Source: Bactericera cockerelli (taxonomy: Eukaryota > Arthropoda > Insecta > Hemiptera > Triozidae). Taken from it: a stretch of 64,000 bases of DNA. A program made the translations under genes and the position numbers. Under the pieces are notes generated by a model. The model worked only from the letters and a program-made list of their open reading frames with translations, ran no database searches and had not been told where the DNA came from. The DNA lies in assembly GCA_024516035.1 (NCBI GenBank), contig CM044957.1, forward strand, positions 2,825,017-2,889,016, in the 5' to 3' direction. How positions within the stretch are numbered: the stretch's first letter is position 1; the number at the start of each line of letters is the position of its first letter. Below are positions 1-59,519 of this stretch, piece by piece.

Positions 1-510
1 CTTTCCTTATTATAGGATAAGGAAAGTAAAAAAGTCCCTTTATTCCAGCAGTCTAAACAAGGTCTTGTTTAGTTTCAGATTTAAACATACATTTAATATT
101 CTTAAGTTTATATACATACAATAAAAAAAACCTTGCTTAGGTTAGAAAAAAAGAAAAAAAAAAAAATTGTAATGGGTATCATACTTTTAAGAAAATCTAA
201 TAAAAGATATATGAGAATTATTTTTCCATCATCATCATCATTATTATTATTAATAAATACTTTACATTAGATTACAGACATAATTATGTACAGCAAAAAT
301 AAAAATTACAAAGAAAATAAAAATTGGAAACAGTGTAAATAATAAAGAGGAAGAAAGAAAAAAGCATTCCGGCTCAACCCCCACTTGGGTGAGGTTATGT
401 GGGTAGCAGATTTGTGAATTTCCTGCGAATGGAGGGTAACACCCCCCTCGTGATATGACCATGTAGTATAAAGCGACGTTAAACCCCAATTTTAAAAAAA
501 AAACTGCTTT

Positions 511-657
511 CACAATGTCTATCATACAACAGAAAGCTACGTTACTTACAATGGGAGTTATGTTGAGTTCCTGCCTCTCAATGTCTATCATACAACAGAA
601 AGCTACGTTACTTACAATGGGAGTTATGTTGAGTTCCTGCCTCTCAATGTCTATCAC
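511..657 (-). repeat. Exon-19 donor-derived array, distal part
   Basis: Two full copies and a partial copy of a roughly 66-bp unit. On the sense strand each unit contains the coding bases for DIERQELNITPI followed by the donor GTAAGT and some intron sequence. This block is separated from the main array by a LINE-like insertion at 660-1040. Confidence 0.9.
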
Positions 658-659
658 AC

Positions 660-1040
660 AAAAAAATTCTTCTCCTTACTTTATTTAAAATTATTAATAA
701 TAAAATTGACTGTATGGATCTTGTTCATGCATTGCAATTTAAAATACCGCATAACTTAACAAGACCAACTAACTATTCTACTTATTTCAATATTCCTAAC
801 TCTTCATATGCAATCTTATCACCTGTAACAAAATCAGCAAGTCTCTACAACCTTTTTTCCAAAGAACTTGACTTATCAGCCTCTTACTCAGCTTTTGAAA
901 AAAATATTAACTTAGTAATTAGTTAGTATAAATAATATTATTAAGTAGATAGTGCTAGTTTTTAAGTAATTAATCTCATGTTTTGTAAATTGTGTATAAT
1001 GTATGTTTAACAACACAATAAATATATTGAATTGAATTGA
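660..1040 (+). mobile_element. Putative 5'-truncated non-LTR retrotransposon 3' end
   Basis: An AT-rich insert interrupts the exon-19 junction array. It carries a short open stretch (714-926) that could be the C-terminus of a LINE ORF2, but I cannot assign a clade. It ends in an AATAAA signal and a (TTGAA)n tail. The flanks ATCACAC and ATCATAC may be a near-perfect target duplication. The insertion is younger than the array it splits. Confidence 0.45.
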
Positions 1041-1049
1041 ATCATACTA

Positions 1050-1751
1050 CTGAGCTACGTTACTTACAATGGGAGTTATGTTGAGTTCCTGCCTCTCAAT
1101 GTCTATCATACAACAGAGAGCTACGTTACTTACAATGGGAGTTATGTTGAGTTCCTGCCTCTCAATGTCTATCATACAACAGAGCTACATTACTTACAAT
1201 GGGAGTTATGTTGAGTTCCTGCCTCTCAATGTCTATCATACAACAGAGCTAAGTTACTTACAATGTCTATCATACAACAGAGCTAAGTTACTTACAATGG
1301 GAGTTATGTTGAGTTCCTGCCTCTCAATGTCTATCATACAACAGAGCTAAGTTACTTACAATGTCTATCATACAACAGAGCTAAGTTACTTACAATGGGA
1401 GTTATGTTGAGTTCCTGCCTCTCAATGTCTATCATACAACAGAGCTAAGTTACTTACAATGTCTATCATACAACAGAGCTAAGTTACTTACAATGGGAGT
1501 TATGTTGAGTTCCTGCCTCTCAATGTCTATCATACAACAGAGAGCTACGTTACTTACAATGGGAGTTATGTTGAGTTCCTGCCTCTCAATGTCTATCATA
1601 CAACAGAGCTACGTTACTTACAATGGGAGTTATGTTGAGTTCCTGCCTCTCAATGTCTATCATACAACAGAGCTAAGTTACTTACAATGGGAGTTATGTT
1701 GAGTTCCTTCCTCTCAATGTCTATCGTTCAACAGAAAGCTACATTACTTAC
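1050..1751 (-). repeat. Exon-19 donor-derived tandem array
   Basis: About ten units of 62-66 bp plus several truncated 34-bp units. Each full unit has 36 coding bases (DIERQELNITPI) and an intact ATT|GTAAGT donor. Most copies share two synonymous differences from the true exon end at 1752-1787 (ATC to ATT, CTG to CTC). The array therefore homogenised after it formed while the exon stayed distinct. Confidence 0.93.
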
Positions 1752-48490
<46,739 letters not shown>

Positions 48491-48699
48491 CTGAGGACAG
48501 ATGAGGGAGGTGGGTGGTCAATAGACCGAGGTGGGAAGGTCAATAGACCGGGGTGGGAAGGTCAAAAAAAAAAAAAAAAAAAAATTGGACTTTATATTTT
48601 TTACACTCATACCGTCCTGATATCTCGGACGTGGTAGAGATTTGTGAATCGAAATCCGACTGGCATTATAACCAACCAGGTACGGCCGGCGGCCGGTGG

Positions 48700-48950
48700 G
48701 AAAATGTTGGGGGACTATAAACAGGGAGTAGACCAGTAGTCTTGCTGGGGGACTTTAAACAGGGAGTAGACCAGCAGTCTGGCTGGAGGACTATAAACAG
48801 GGAGTAGACCAGCATTGGCTTGCTTCTGGGGGCCCTTGTCAATTATTAGCCTCCTTGTAAAGACAGTGGGTAGAAGTTCTGAGTCATTCCTCCATCACTG
48901 TCTGGCTAAAATCGTTCACGATGACGCCACCCTATGATGATGATGATGAA
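48700..48950 (+). repeat. Dispersed repeat K with internal ~44-bp tandem
   Basis: GGACTATAAACAGGGAGTAGACCA occurs three times, followed by GGCCCTTGTCAATTATTAGC and ATCGTTCACGATGACGCC. The same composite recurs at 62875-63115 (three copies, indel-rich) and as a single copy at 60885-60975. Confidence 0.75.
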
Positions 48951-49770
48951 ATAATAAAATAAAAACAAAATTCACATGTATGATAAATTCTTTTTTTTTT
49001 ACAAAAAAATACATCCACTTTGTTCCCTAATTAATTTTATATTTGAATTTTATAGTCAACAAGTGCAGCGTTCAAGTGAATAATTCCAACACTTCTAAAC
49101 TGAATGAGTGAGGGTGACTCACTAGGGCATTCCAGTTCATTTAGTAAGCTGCATTTTTTATGAACCCAATTAAACTGACGTTCGTACAGCGCAGAGAATT
49201 ATTAAATATTAAACGTCGTCATGATGATGACTGAAAATACAGCTGCATTATTTAAACTGGCCCGCCTTGCAGTGACTTCTGTTGTGTCGAGAATGATTTA
49301 TAAACAATCCAGATTCATTTACCCTTTTTATAATTATTAATTACTAGCTAAATTCCGGCACTTTGTCGCCGTTGAGGCTATTGCCCGTGGCTGGCGTCCT
49401 AGTTGAATCATTATTGGACCAGAAAATCCCGATATCTTGAATATGGTAATAGATATTTTAATTTTGATAATTTTCTAGGTAGATTAATGGTGGTTTAGGA
49501 GGGGTCAACTCTCATGAAAATTTCAAGACAACCTAACAGTGCATAGTCAGCCAGACACGCACAGATTTGATTTTTATAAATAAAGATTATAAAAATAGTA
49601 TATTTTATAACCAAAAGTATATTAGTATAAATAGAAAAGGACAAGTTTATACTCTATACTTCTGATGACTAACCTATATCTACATAAAATAAATAAACTT
49701 ATACATAAATAACTTTTTACAGTTATGCCTCTGTATCGTGATAGAAGAGGTTTTCCCCAACTTTACAGTA

Positions 49771-52239
49771 TACAGGGTGGACCAAAAAAACGTTTACACC
49801 CGTTAATGGTAGATTACTGACGACATTTCCAGGCCGGATCTGCAATCCGTTTTTTCAGATTCGCCTTCATAACTGCACAAAGTGATTTTTTGCAACTTTC
49901 CGAAAAAGTCCGACTTTGGCTTGTTTTTCAGGTCAGAACTTTTTTCCTGTTTAAGATGAGTTGATTCTGAACAATTTTGCAGAAAGCCAACAAAATTTCG
50001 ATGTTTCTAGCTACACTACTTTGTTTTTTACGATTTGGTTTGTCATATTTTTTTACACCTGAACAGAAAAAAACACCCAAAAAAACTTTTTTACTAAATA
50101 AAACACTCGACATTTGTCCGAACAAATTTTGGCACAGACATGGGCAAGTTTGATAAAAGTTGGCGGCCGCCCCGAGAATGCTAAAAAATAATTTTACGAT
50201 TTTTTATCACGTGATATTCTGGGAAAAATTATTAGATGTTTGCCAAAAACTCTTCAAAAATCCTAAGAGTTTTCTAGTTGTAGACTGTGTAAAGGCGTCT
50301 TGTGTTGTTTACAAAAATTGTTTACATTGCTTTTTTTGAATACCGCGGTCTCACATGCCTGCATCAGCCAGTTTAAGAAAATTCAAATGATAAATTTCGT
50401 GCTTCTCAGATTGTCAGTGGTGTTAGCTAGATGTGGTAGTGCTAAGAGTGTTAGTCGCATGACCGAGGTTCAATTCTCGACGGTCAATATTATTTTAATT
50501 ATCAAAAAAATCTGATGGAATATTTTATTCATTCCTGTATCTGACCTGTTGTAACACCAACAACTTATGGTTTTTTTGGGGGTAATACCATCTGTAAATT
50601 GAGTTATATCAGATACTATTGGTATCACAGTACACATAATTATTATTCATGTAAGCCCCTGAGAGACTGCCTTGATAATGTAAGGATGGTTTTTCTTATG
50701 CTTCCCTACGAGAAAAAAAAACTAGCGAATTTTCCAAACGAACATAGAGTTTATGAAATAAATCCAGGTAAATATGTAGGTAGGTTCTTCTAACATAAAC
50801 AATACTAATTAAATAACAAATATTTACCGATTGCCAACTCTTAATAGAAGTCTTGAAAAAAACAAGATTATATTTTGTAAAATTAATAAACTTTTGCAGT
50901 CTTTATTATGTTTTATACTATTTTGATATAAACAAAAAGGTATTTAAAAAATCATTTTGTGTTAGTATGTTCAATGAGAAACGATTAGACGCGCACGATT
51001 AGCTCAGTGGTAAGCTAGTCCACCCGGTCCGAACGCCAGAGCCAGCAAAAAATTCATAACTACAAAATAAAAAGACTGTTGCCATTTTTTATTTAGCCAT
51101 AGTACACACTATGGATTCTCCTCACACATATTTTTGAAACCAATGGTGACTTTAGTACCTTAGTTCTACCTAAGAATTGTAGAGTGGAGTTATTAATAGC
51201 TTTGCAGAGATAGTAAATTTGTCCGTAATCTGCTGTTTTTGGCATTGTGATGCCACTGTGCTTTGCTGCTTTGATTAGTAAGCACTTATGGCGTCCACCT
51301 TCCTGGATGCATAAGTTAAACCTCTTTATCATGTTCCCATGAATGTTGCGGAAGATTCCAGGTTTTTCTGTCAGGTAATCGAATCGAATGCCAACAGGAT
51401 TCTTGCTACCAGATTCTGCTACTCTTGCGTCTCCACTGGTATTTCGTAAACTATGTTTTTCACGTTATTCCAAATGTTCCTGTTGGCAGCTCCATATGCT
51501 AAATGCATGTCTGCCATTTCAGCATCCGAATAATAATAATTATGTAACTTGTACTTAAAAACTCAAGAAGTTAAAAGATAATATTTCACAGAATGCAGAA
51601 AAATATGCTTGAAAACTATCATCGAGAAACAAACAATCATTAATTTGACTGGCCTTTAATTAATTCCAAGGAAAATAATTATCAGACATAAATAGCTAAT
51701 TACTCTTTGAGTACAAGACGACCCTACACGGTCAACACTTTTAAGATTTTGAACATCATTTTTTGAGACTTACCTGGTTCGTTTTCCCAGAAGATCACGT
51801 GATAAAAAATCGTAAAATTATTTTTTAGCATCCTTGGGTTGGCCGCCAACTTTTATCAAACTTGCCCATGTCTGTGCCAAAATTTGCTCGGGCAAATCTT
51901 GAGTGTTTCAAAGTGTAAAAAATTTACATGAGAATTTTTTTTCTATTCAGGTGTCAAAAAAGATGCTAAACCAAACCGTAAAAAAACAAAGTAGTGTAGC
52001 TAGAAACATCGAAATTTTGTTGGCTTTCTGCAGAAATGTTCAAAATCAACTCATCTTAAACAGGAAAGAAGTTCTGACCTGAAGAATAAGCCAAAGTCGG
52101 ACTTTTTCAGAAAGTTGAAAAAAATCACTTTGTGCAGTTATAAAGGCGAATCCGAAAAAACGGATTGCAGATCCGTCCTAGAAATGTCGTCACTAATCTA
52201 CCATTAACGGGTGTAAACGTTTTTTTGGTCCACCCTGTA
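49771..52239. mobile_element. Mariner-like element with ~480-bp inverted repeats and decayed interior
   Basis: Ends TACAGGGTGGACCAAAAAAA and the inverse TTTTTTTGGTCCACCCTGTA, with TA duplications at 49769-49770 and 52240-52241. The arms match inward to about 50235 and 51770. The minus-strand interior near 51530-51430 reads EMADMHLAYGAANRN, resembling the helix-turn-helix start found in some arthropod mariner-type transposases, then breaks down with stops. Two tRNA-like phrases (50435-50500 and 50998-51045) also lie inside. Confidence 0.85.
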
Positions 52240-52241
52240 TA

Positions 52242-53480
52242 ATAATCGCGATTTTCCCACTATACAAGGTGTCCAAGTATTTTATAGAAAATTTTAGAAT
52301 CAATTCTAGGGGACATTTTTAGACTAAAATAATCTCACATTATTTTTCGAAAAATGTCGTCGAACGGAGACATGAACAAAATAATAACTCAGTATTAAAT
52401 GCAAATAGGTACAAAATGTTATAGGTATTAGGTGTTTCCTTGAGAAATTTACTCAATAATCATAATGCACAGTGACATGAGAGTACATAATAATCGCGAT
52501 TTTCGCACTATACCTATGTATATAGTTAGACTATACATATCCTCGCTCACATACATAGCTATGTACATTGTACATGAGCGACGATATGTACATTCTACTG
52601 CATTCTATTATATTCTACTGCAATTAAAAAGAAAAAAAAAATTAAGCATATTATGTATATCTACTATGTATGTACTATGTATATAATATTATTTAATTTA
52701 ATTTATGTTTCTGTGCTTGTTAATTGTTATATGTTCATAAAAAAATATATGATGAAAAAGTATTACAAAAATAAAAAATATACCTCTCCTGTGGGAATTA
52801 CCTACTTCACTCTTGTGACACCTCACTCTGGTGACACAGTCTCGACAAGGTCCCCCCCCCCTTGATGAGTCATCACTTAGCCATTCGCCAAATTAACGAC
52901 ACCCGGCAGACATACGAACCAGTCATCATGGGCACTCTCTCAGCCAAGATATCGCCTGCTCAGTTCTGGGTACTGCTATAAACCAGAGCGATGACTAACT
53001 TCACATCAATGAGGTTGCCATATCAATTTCTATTACTCAAACCGTATTAGTGTTAAGTTGTTTACTGTCGATATGACATGATTTAGCCACGAATCACGGA
53101 AATACTCAAAACATACATATACAATTATACATTATTATTATACTGGGACTTATTGCGCTTGACTACTTCGTAATTTCCCAACAATAGATCACTCAAAGTT
53201 CAGGCACACGTGATCTACGACATGCAAGACACTGATGTGAAAAGAAAATAATCATGAACTTGGAGACCTTAGAGTGGTCTTTCTTGGAATCTGTAGGACG
53301 CGGGTTCGAATACCCCTGTACCCATAGTCTTTTCATAGGTATGGAACAAGGGCCACATCATGAATTGTAGGATTACAGCAAACATAGGATTAGAGCAAAC
53401 AGTGAGAGTTTCAACCAATCACAGCACGGCACAGTCCGACTTGAGGTCCGGCTCATCTTAATTGTAATCCTATTTTACAG
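52242..53480. other. Repeat-poor stretch with a split terminal motif
   Basis: AATAATCGCGATTTTCCCACTATA at 52242 recurs at 52487 with one change. TACAAGGTGTCCAAGTATTT at 52262 looks like another mariner-type end. A tRNA-like phrase (GCGGGTTCGAATACCCC) is at 53303. No gene was seen. Confidence 0.5.
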
Positions 53481-53484
53481 ATCG

Positions 53485-53775
53485 GCCTGATGATGGTTAG
53501 GTGGTAGAAAATGCTTTGAGCATTAACCTCGCCTGGAGGTTACCTTTCACTTAAGAGTGGTATTACTAGGTGAGTAAAAGGTATTTTAAAAAAAAATCTC
53601 CACCAGGCGAGGATAATGCTCAAAGCATTTTCTACCATGTAACCGTCTTATGATTATGTGGTAATATACTCAAATAAATGAAAAAATGATGCATTGGGGG
53701 GATTCGAACCAACGACTCCCTACGCTACCTGGATTACCAGACTAGCGCCTTAACCACTTGACTACCAATGCACGG
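53485..53775. repeat. Opposed SINE A fragments
   Basis: 53485-53575 is a plus tail (GTGGTAGAAAATGCTTTGAG, TTAACCTCGCCTGG). 53600-53775 is a minus copy ending at GGATTCGAACCAACGACTCC and CCTTAACCACTTGACTACC. Confidence 0.7.
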
Positions 53776-54789
53776 TTATTAATACTTTAAAGGCTTAAGG
53801 GTATAGACTATAAAGAGGGGATATTTTTCGTTCCACATATTTTACCAATATGCAAAAACAAATTACGCAAAAAAATGGTGAAACTAATATTTGGTTGATA
53901 CACTATTGTTGTAAGCTCTCATTCCGGATTATTTTTTCCTCTGGAATCTATAGAACTAAAATATTTTCAATAAAAAAACATTTTTATTGGGAATGAGATG
54001 AGAGAGAGAAAGAAAATGCTGCAGACCAATCAAATTCCAATCAGAGTGAATACAATACAGATTTCAAAAGCATAGAAAAATATTCTACATACGATTTTTT
54101 GTGTACAATAATGAAAAAAAAGTAGTGAAAAAATGCTTTAAAAAAATATGGAAAATATGACAGATAAAATGTTTCATGGAAATTCAGATATAAAATAAGT
54201 AGACTGCAAAGCAATGTATAGATACTGGTAACCTACTACCTACGCCTATGTATTGTACAGTCATGACACGAACATAATAATGTTAATGGTATGCATGTTA
54301 TATTTGTTAGAAATAATTGTACATGATAAATATAGAAAAAATAGGCATAATAAATAAATGTTCGATTAGATTTTCTCAAAAAACAATTTTCTTTATATAT
54401 AAATTTGACAATCCCTTACTTGTAACGCCACATATAATCAGGCAGGCTATTAGTTGAGCATTAACCTCGCCTGGTGGTTGCCTTCCACTAAAGAGTGTTA
54501 TGAAAATTCTAGCTTAACACTTTCAACGCCGAGGCATTTTTGGGGTATGACCTGAATTGGGCCACGCTGATTTCAGGCACTGTCAAAATTTGGGCTGAGG
54601 CCCAAATACGCCTAAATTTGAGCTGGATCCCGTATTTGGGTTTCCTTTTTGACTTGAAAGAAACTGATTAATACCGCTTTTGCGTTTCTTTTTCAATGTA
54701 TTTGTTAAGGGACATTGATTTCTATGGCCAGTGCGAGAACAAAACGGCGCGAGTAGTTTGTACCCTGAAAGTAAAAGTAAAAAAAAGTT

Positions 54790-54930
54790 ATCATATCTGT
54801 GTTAATCACTTTCGTGATATCACAACTAGTGAAAGTCGCTTTACTAAATCTACGCTGGAACCGGGACTTGAACCACCGACCTCCGGTTTACAAGTACGCC
54901 GCCTTATCTATCAAGCTACTATACACGTAC
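54790..54930 (-). repeat. SINE C
   Basis: TTAATCACTTTCGTGATATC tail and GGGACTTGAACCACCGACCT head in reverse, slightly decayed (ATCTATCAAGCTACTATACA). Confidence 0.7.
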
Positions 54931-55437
54931 CCTGGAAGCACGTGGCCCACAGCAACAAGTGGGTGAAACCCAAACATGGGTTTTCCGGCCTGTCTGAACA
55001 TTCCTCAATACCACACATGGGATTCGCGGCGTTGAACGTGTTAAAATTAACACGTTAGCGACGTACTCTCGAGTGCCTCTTGTTCACACGCATCCACCCT
55101 GAATGTGTCCGACCCATGTGTCACGAAATACAAAACCCACATCACCACACGTAATCTAAACAACGCCCCCCCCCCCCCCCCCCCCCCCCCACAAGACTGA
55201 CGTGAGCTTTGACTGCCGAGCCTTTGACAAATGACGCGGCTTCGAGAGAGAGTTTCAAATCCCTGTACACCTCTGTAAGCTCCCCGGGCAGGGATCTTCT
55301 CTCTCACCCAAGCTTTTCCTACTTTGAGCAGCTTAGAGAGGCTCAAAGCTGCTCAACTTATGTGATGACGCAAGTTGTGACAGACTCGCGAGACAAAAAA
55401 CCTAATGTTTTAAGCATATAATTTCCATGTTTCAAAC

Positions 55438-55575
55438 CGATCTCAGTGGCGAGATCAATAACGCGGCGGACTTGTTACCTGGAGGTCCGTGGTTCATGTC
55501 CCGATTTCAACGTGGATTTAGTAAAGCGAGTTTGAGTAGTTGTGATATCAAGAAAGTGATTAACACAAATATGGT
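55438..55575 (+). repeat. SINE C
   Basis: CGATCTCAGTGGCGAGATCAAT head, TGGAGGTCCGTGGTTCATGT B-box region and TTTAGTAAAGCGAGTTTGAG tail. Confidence 0.7.
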
Positions 55576-55604
55576 GACTAACTTTTAATTTCCATGTTTC
55601 TTGA

Positions 55605-55870
55605 TCGACAAGGCGGCGGACTTGTAACCTGGAGGTCGGTGGTGCAAGTCCTACAAGTTAAGCAAAAATTTAGGGCGGAAATAATAGACGTTTTTTGTAG
55701 CACCTCTGTGGCGCTTAGTCTCGGATTGCGTACTGCCAAAGATAGGGAAAACCGATGCTCAGTAATGACTTAAGTTATCGAAATTTTGTCTATTCATTTC
55801 GTCCTTAGTAAAGCGAATTTGAGAAGTTGTGACATCACGAAAGTCATGAACACAAATATGATAATTCAAC
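55605..55870 (+). repeat. SINE C split by a nested MITE
   Basis: The head (GACAAGGCGGCGGACTTGTA) runs to 55669 and the tail (GTAAAGCGAATTTGAGAAGT) resumes at 55808. The break is at the TTA of the SINE phrase GATTTAGTAAAG, exactly where the Harbinger-like MITE sits. Confidence 0.8.
55673..55804 (-). mobile_element. Harbinger-like MITE nested in SINE C, TTA duplication
   Basis: 132 bp with ends GGGCGGAAATAATAGACG and TCTATTCATTTCGTCC, flanked by TTA (55670-55672, 55805-55807). Internal phrases GGTTTTCCCTATCTT and CAGTACGCAATCCG match the copy at 35330 in reverse. Confidence 0.88.
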
Positions 55871-56454
55871 CAACACCTTTGACGAAAGACAATCTATCAA
55901 CTTTTCGGTCCAAACAAAAATAGGGAAAATAGCAGAAATCATAGTCAGTCAAGAAGTTTTAGCTTCTCACCTGAGGATTTGGGCTTTCACCTGTGATAAT
56001 ACACCAGTTCTAGTTGTGTCACTCAAGTTAAGCAACGGCTAGCGTGACCATTCAAATTCCCTCGTGGCTTGTCCCGAATTGCACTGGGAAGATCCACGAG
56101 GGAATCCATCTAATCGAGTTAGATTCGATGAAAGATGTATATTAGTTTAATTATTATTTCGTGTGTCTGGTGGACATTTAAAGGGAGTGAATCGATGTGA
56201 GAACTAGGAACAAATTCCCTTGTGCTATTCCCGCACAATCCAGGCTGGTTGAGGTTCATGTGGGTAGCTGGTTTGAGCTTGCCTGACGAATTAAAAGTAA
56301 AACTCGTTTCGAATGACCTATTTGTTAAAGAGACGTTAACATCAGGTTCGTGTCAGCCTTATAAGGGTGACAGTGGCTGTCCTCCGTGTTTCATGCTTTA
56401 AAGGATGACATTGAGGTGTCATCTTTTGAAGGGTGACTGGAACATGGAGAAACA

Positions 56455-56618
56455 ATAGACAAACCTGGATATAAGAGAAGAATTTCCATGTCAAATTAAC
56501 CTCAAGAGGAAAAACCTCTCTATGAGAGGAAAAAACCTCTATAAGATAAACCTGGATATGAGAAATCAAAAAAATCTTTTCCCGAGTTCTCTTTATACCC
56601 AGGTTGGACTGTGTAAGA
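56455..56618 (+). mobile_element. pogo/Tigger-like MITE (decayed)
   Basis: AACCTGGATATAAGAGAAG at the left and TTATACCCAGGTTGGACTGTG at the right. Inner copies of the AACCTCTATAAGATAAACCT motif are also present. Confidence 0.55.
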
Positions 56619-56629
56619 AATTTTTGGCC

Positions 56630-57330
56630 GGATATCACTGTCGCCTTGCATGGCAGTCTGTAGAACTCTCGCTTGCATGACAGTTCTATCACTCTCGCCT
56701 TACATGACAGGTCATCACTCTCGCCTTGTATGACAGGTCTAGCACTCTCGCCTTGCATGACAAGTCTATAGGACTCTCGCCTTGCCTGACAGTCTGGCAC
56801 TCTCGCCTCACATGATAGTTCTAGCACTTTCGCTTTCCATGAGATATCTAGCATTTTCGCCTGACCTGACAGTCTGGCACTCTCGCCTCACATGATAGTT
56901 CTAGCACTTTCGCTTTCCATGAGATATCTAGCATTTTCGCCTGACCTGATAGGTCTGGCACCTCGCCTCACATGATATTTCTAGCACTTTCGCCTTCCAT
57001 GAGAATCTAGCATTCTCACTTTGCCTGACAGGTCTGGCACTCTCGCCTTACATGACAGGTCTATCACTCTCACCTTGCCTGACGGTCTGCATTCTCGCCT
57101 TGCATGACAGGTCTAGCATTCTCGCCTAGCCTGGCGGGTCTGGTACTCTCGACTTGCATGACACTATTCCTGACAGGTCTAGCATTCTCGCCTTGAATGA
57201 CGGGTCCTGGCACTCTCGCCTCACATGACAGTCTGATTGACACTACTCCTGACAGGTCTATATTCCTCGCCTTGTATAACACTATTGCTGACAGTCTGGC
57301 AATATCACCTGCATGACAGGCTGACTCCCA
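56630..57330. repeat. Degenerate ~27-bp minisatellite
   Basis: About 25 units of CTCGCCTTGCATGACAGGTC TAGCACT with many substitutions. Because 27 is a multiple of three, long spurious frames run on the minus strand. I found no match to any exon in the window, so whether it is a junction array of an unseen 5' exon cannot be decided. Confidence 0.85.
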
Positions 57331-59500
57331 TGGGGACATTCAGCTACTTAATATCAACTAGGATATTCATTCCTGTTCCTCGAGTGACATTTCTCCTCCT
57401 ACATGAAACAAAAACAAGCATGCCCCAGAAATAAAGAAGAAGCAATACGCGCTTGTCATAGCTTTTGTAGGAAATCTAATTTTATAATTCAAGTCACTCT
57501 CAGGAGAATTTGAAGCCCGACACCGCACGCGGAGGCGGATTTATTAAAGGATTTTGAGTTCGATTCATGAAAAAGTAAATTAATTTTATTAATATTTGTG
57601 TGTCTGGTGACATTTAAAGGGAATCTCTCTCTACCCACACTTTTCTCTCCTCCTCCGCCCCCCCTCTAAGAGTGAAAAAAAAAACTCTGTAATTACTTAT
57701 CCCTCTTTTTATTTATTCTCTTTTCTTTTCATTTTAATTTCTTTTATTATATCTCTCTTTATTTATGTCTCCCCTCACACTTTTTCTACATATATCTTCA
57801 TTTAGTTTTTCTCTATCTTTATTTCTATTCCCTTACATCTTCTATTATCTCTCTCTTCATTTTTCTCTTTTCCTTCCTTCAGAAGCCTTTAATATGCATG
57901 AGTAAAGGCACGACGCATTATTTTCATTTTCAATTCTATGCTATGGTGGAATGACGTGACGCTTGCATATTGAAAATATTCCGGACGAAAATACTGTTGC
58001 GTAAATATCAAATACAGAGGAAAAGGTATTTTCATAGCAGATTAAATTTATTTTTATGTTTGTGGAAGAAATATTTTTTTCTCAACTTGGATAATTTCTT
58101 ATTTTCTTCCAGAGAGCACTTGATTTTTGCATCCTTGAACTTGACACAGCCAATCAATAGGAAAAGTCACTCAAATCCTGCCCTTACAGGATTTGAAAAA
58201 TTGATTTCAAGAGGAATTGAACGTACATGCAATTTTAATTAAATAATATCACCTTATTTGAGTTACTTCCGATTAGGACTAATGATCCCCATTATTCCAG
58301 CAAAAGACCAAGACTATTATTATGTGTCAAAATCGCAAATTGGAATAATTTGTCATGTCCCAGTTGGGTTTTGATCTCGACCCTGATTTCCAGCCAACGC
58401 CTTGACCACTGAACTACTGGAACAGAATCCACCAAGGTGGTAACAGATAGCCAAAATCTAACTCAAGTCGTCCGCCTTGGTTCCCGCCCGAAATCGATCA
58501 AACATACTCAAAAAGTCATCAACTCTAGGCGGGAACCCTCGATCAATCCACCAAATTACCTTGATTCGTTGAACCAGAAAGTTTTTGAGTCTGGACGGCA
58601 TTGGCAGCCCACAACTTTGGCAATAGGTACCTCAAATAAGTTTTTCGAGTAGTGTGGATCTGTGTGATCCATTCAGTTGGGAACCATAGGGTGGTCGCCT
58701 CTAGTTATTCCTAGGAACAACTAAAATTTCCTAAATAATTAAAACAGGAACATGGCCATGGTGTCAGGAAGCGGTCTCTTCCAAATACCCTGGACACTCC
58801 TACACAGGCATCTGCGAGCCGCGCTCCCCTCTTTCCTCGCTGAACGAATTTGTCTCTCGATTCAACGAGAAATGCACGATAGATGGAACTATCATAAAAT
58901 TAAAAAAAGAAGAAATTAAAGAATAAATGAAAAAGAAAAATAACCCCCAACATTGAGAAAGCTAATATCTTCTATTGATGAGTATCTGTGTATTAGCAAT
59001 CTACCAAAGGTAGACAGCCGCGATTGTATTTATTTAAAATATATGAACAATTTGTTTCTCTCTCTTCTCAAACATTGGAAGAAATGTATTATCTGTAAAT
59101 AAAAAACAGCTCAATTTCTACTGTAAAATCAGAACATCGAAATTTCACAAGCCCCAGGAACAACTAAATTCCTAGGAACTTCCCCATGCCCCTAGAGCAC
59201 TCAGAAATTCTATAGAATTCCTGCAACACATCCATTGTTGGTCTGTCCAAGTAATCAATTTCAGGACATCTGTTTGGTTCGAAAACCACTGGACATGACA
59301 ATTATCCAGGTTATCCTCCCATTAGAGAATTCGTTGTTCAACTCAAAATAGGCCAATGTTATTCGTCCTATTTTTTACACACAAAAAACAACCTCACTCA
59401 ATATGACACTTCTATACATCTAATCTGAAATCTCACTTTTTATTCAAATATTCATCCCAAGCCAGGGACTCAATATGACACATTCTATAAAATCTAATCT
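57330..59500. other. Stretch with SINE B and no supported gene
   Basis: 57600-57860 is CT/T-rich. 58235-58430 is a minus-strand SINE B (TGATCCCCATTATTCCAGCA...GTCCCAGTTGGGTTTTGATC). The remaining open frames of 70-90 codons have no recognisable domains. Confidence 0.5.
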
Positions 59501-59519
59501 CAAATCTGAAATTTTTTAT

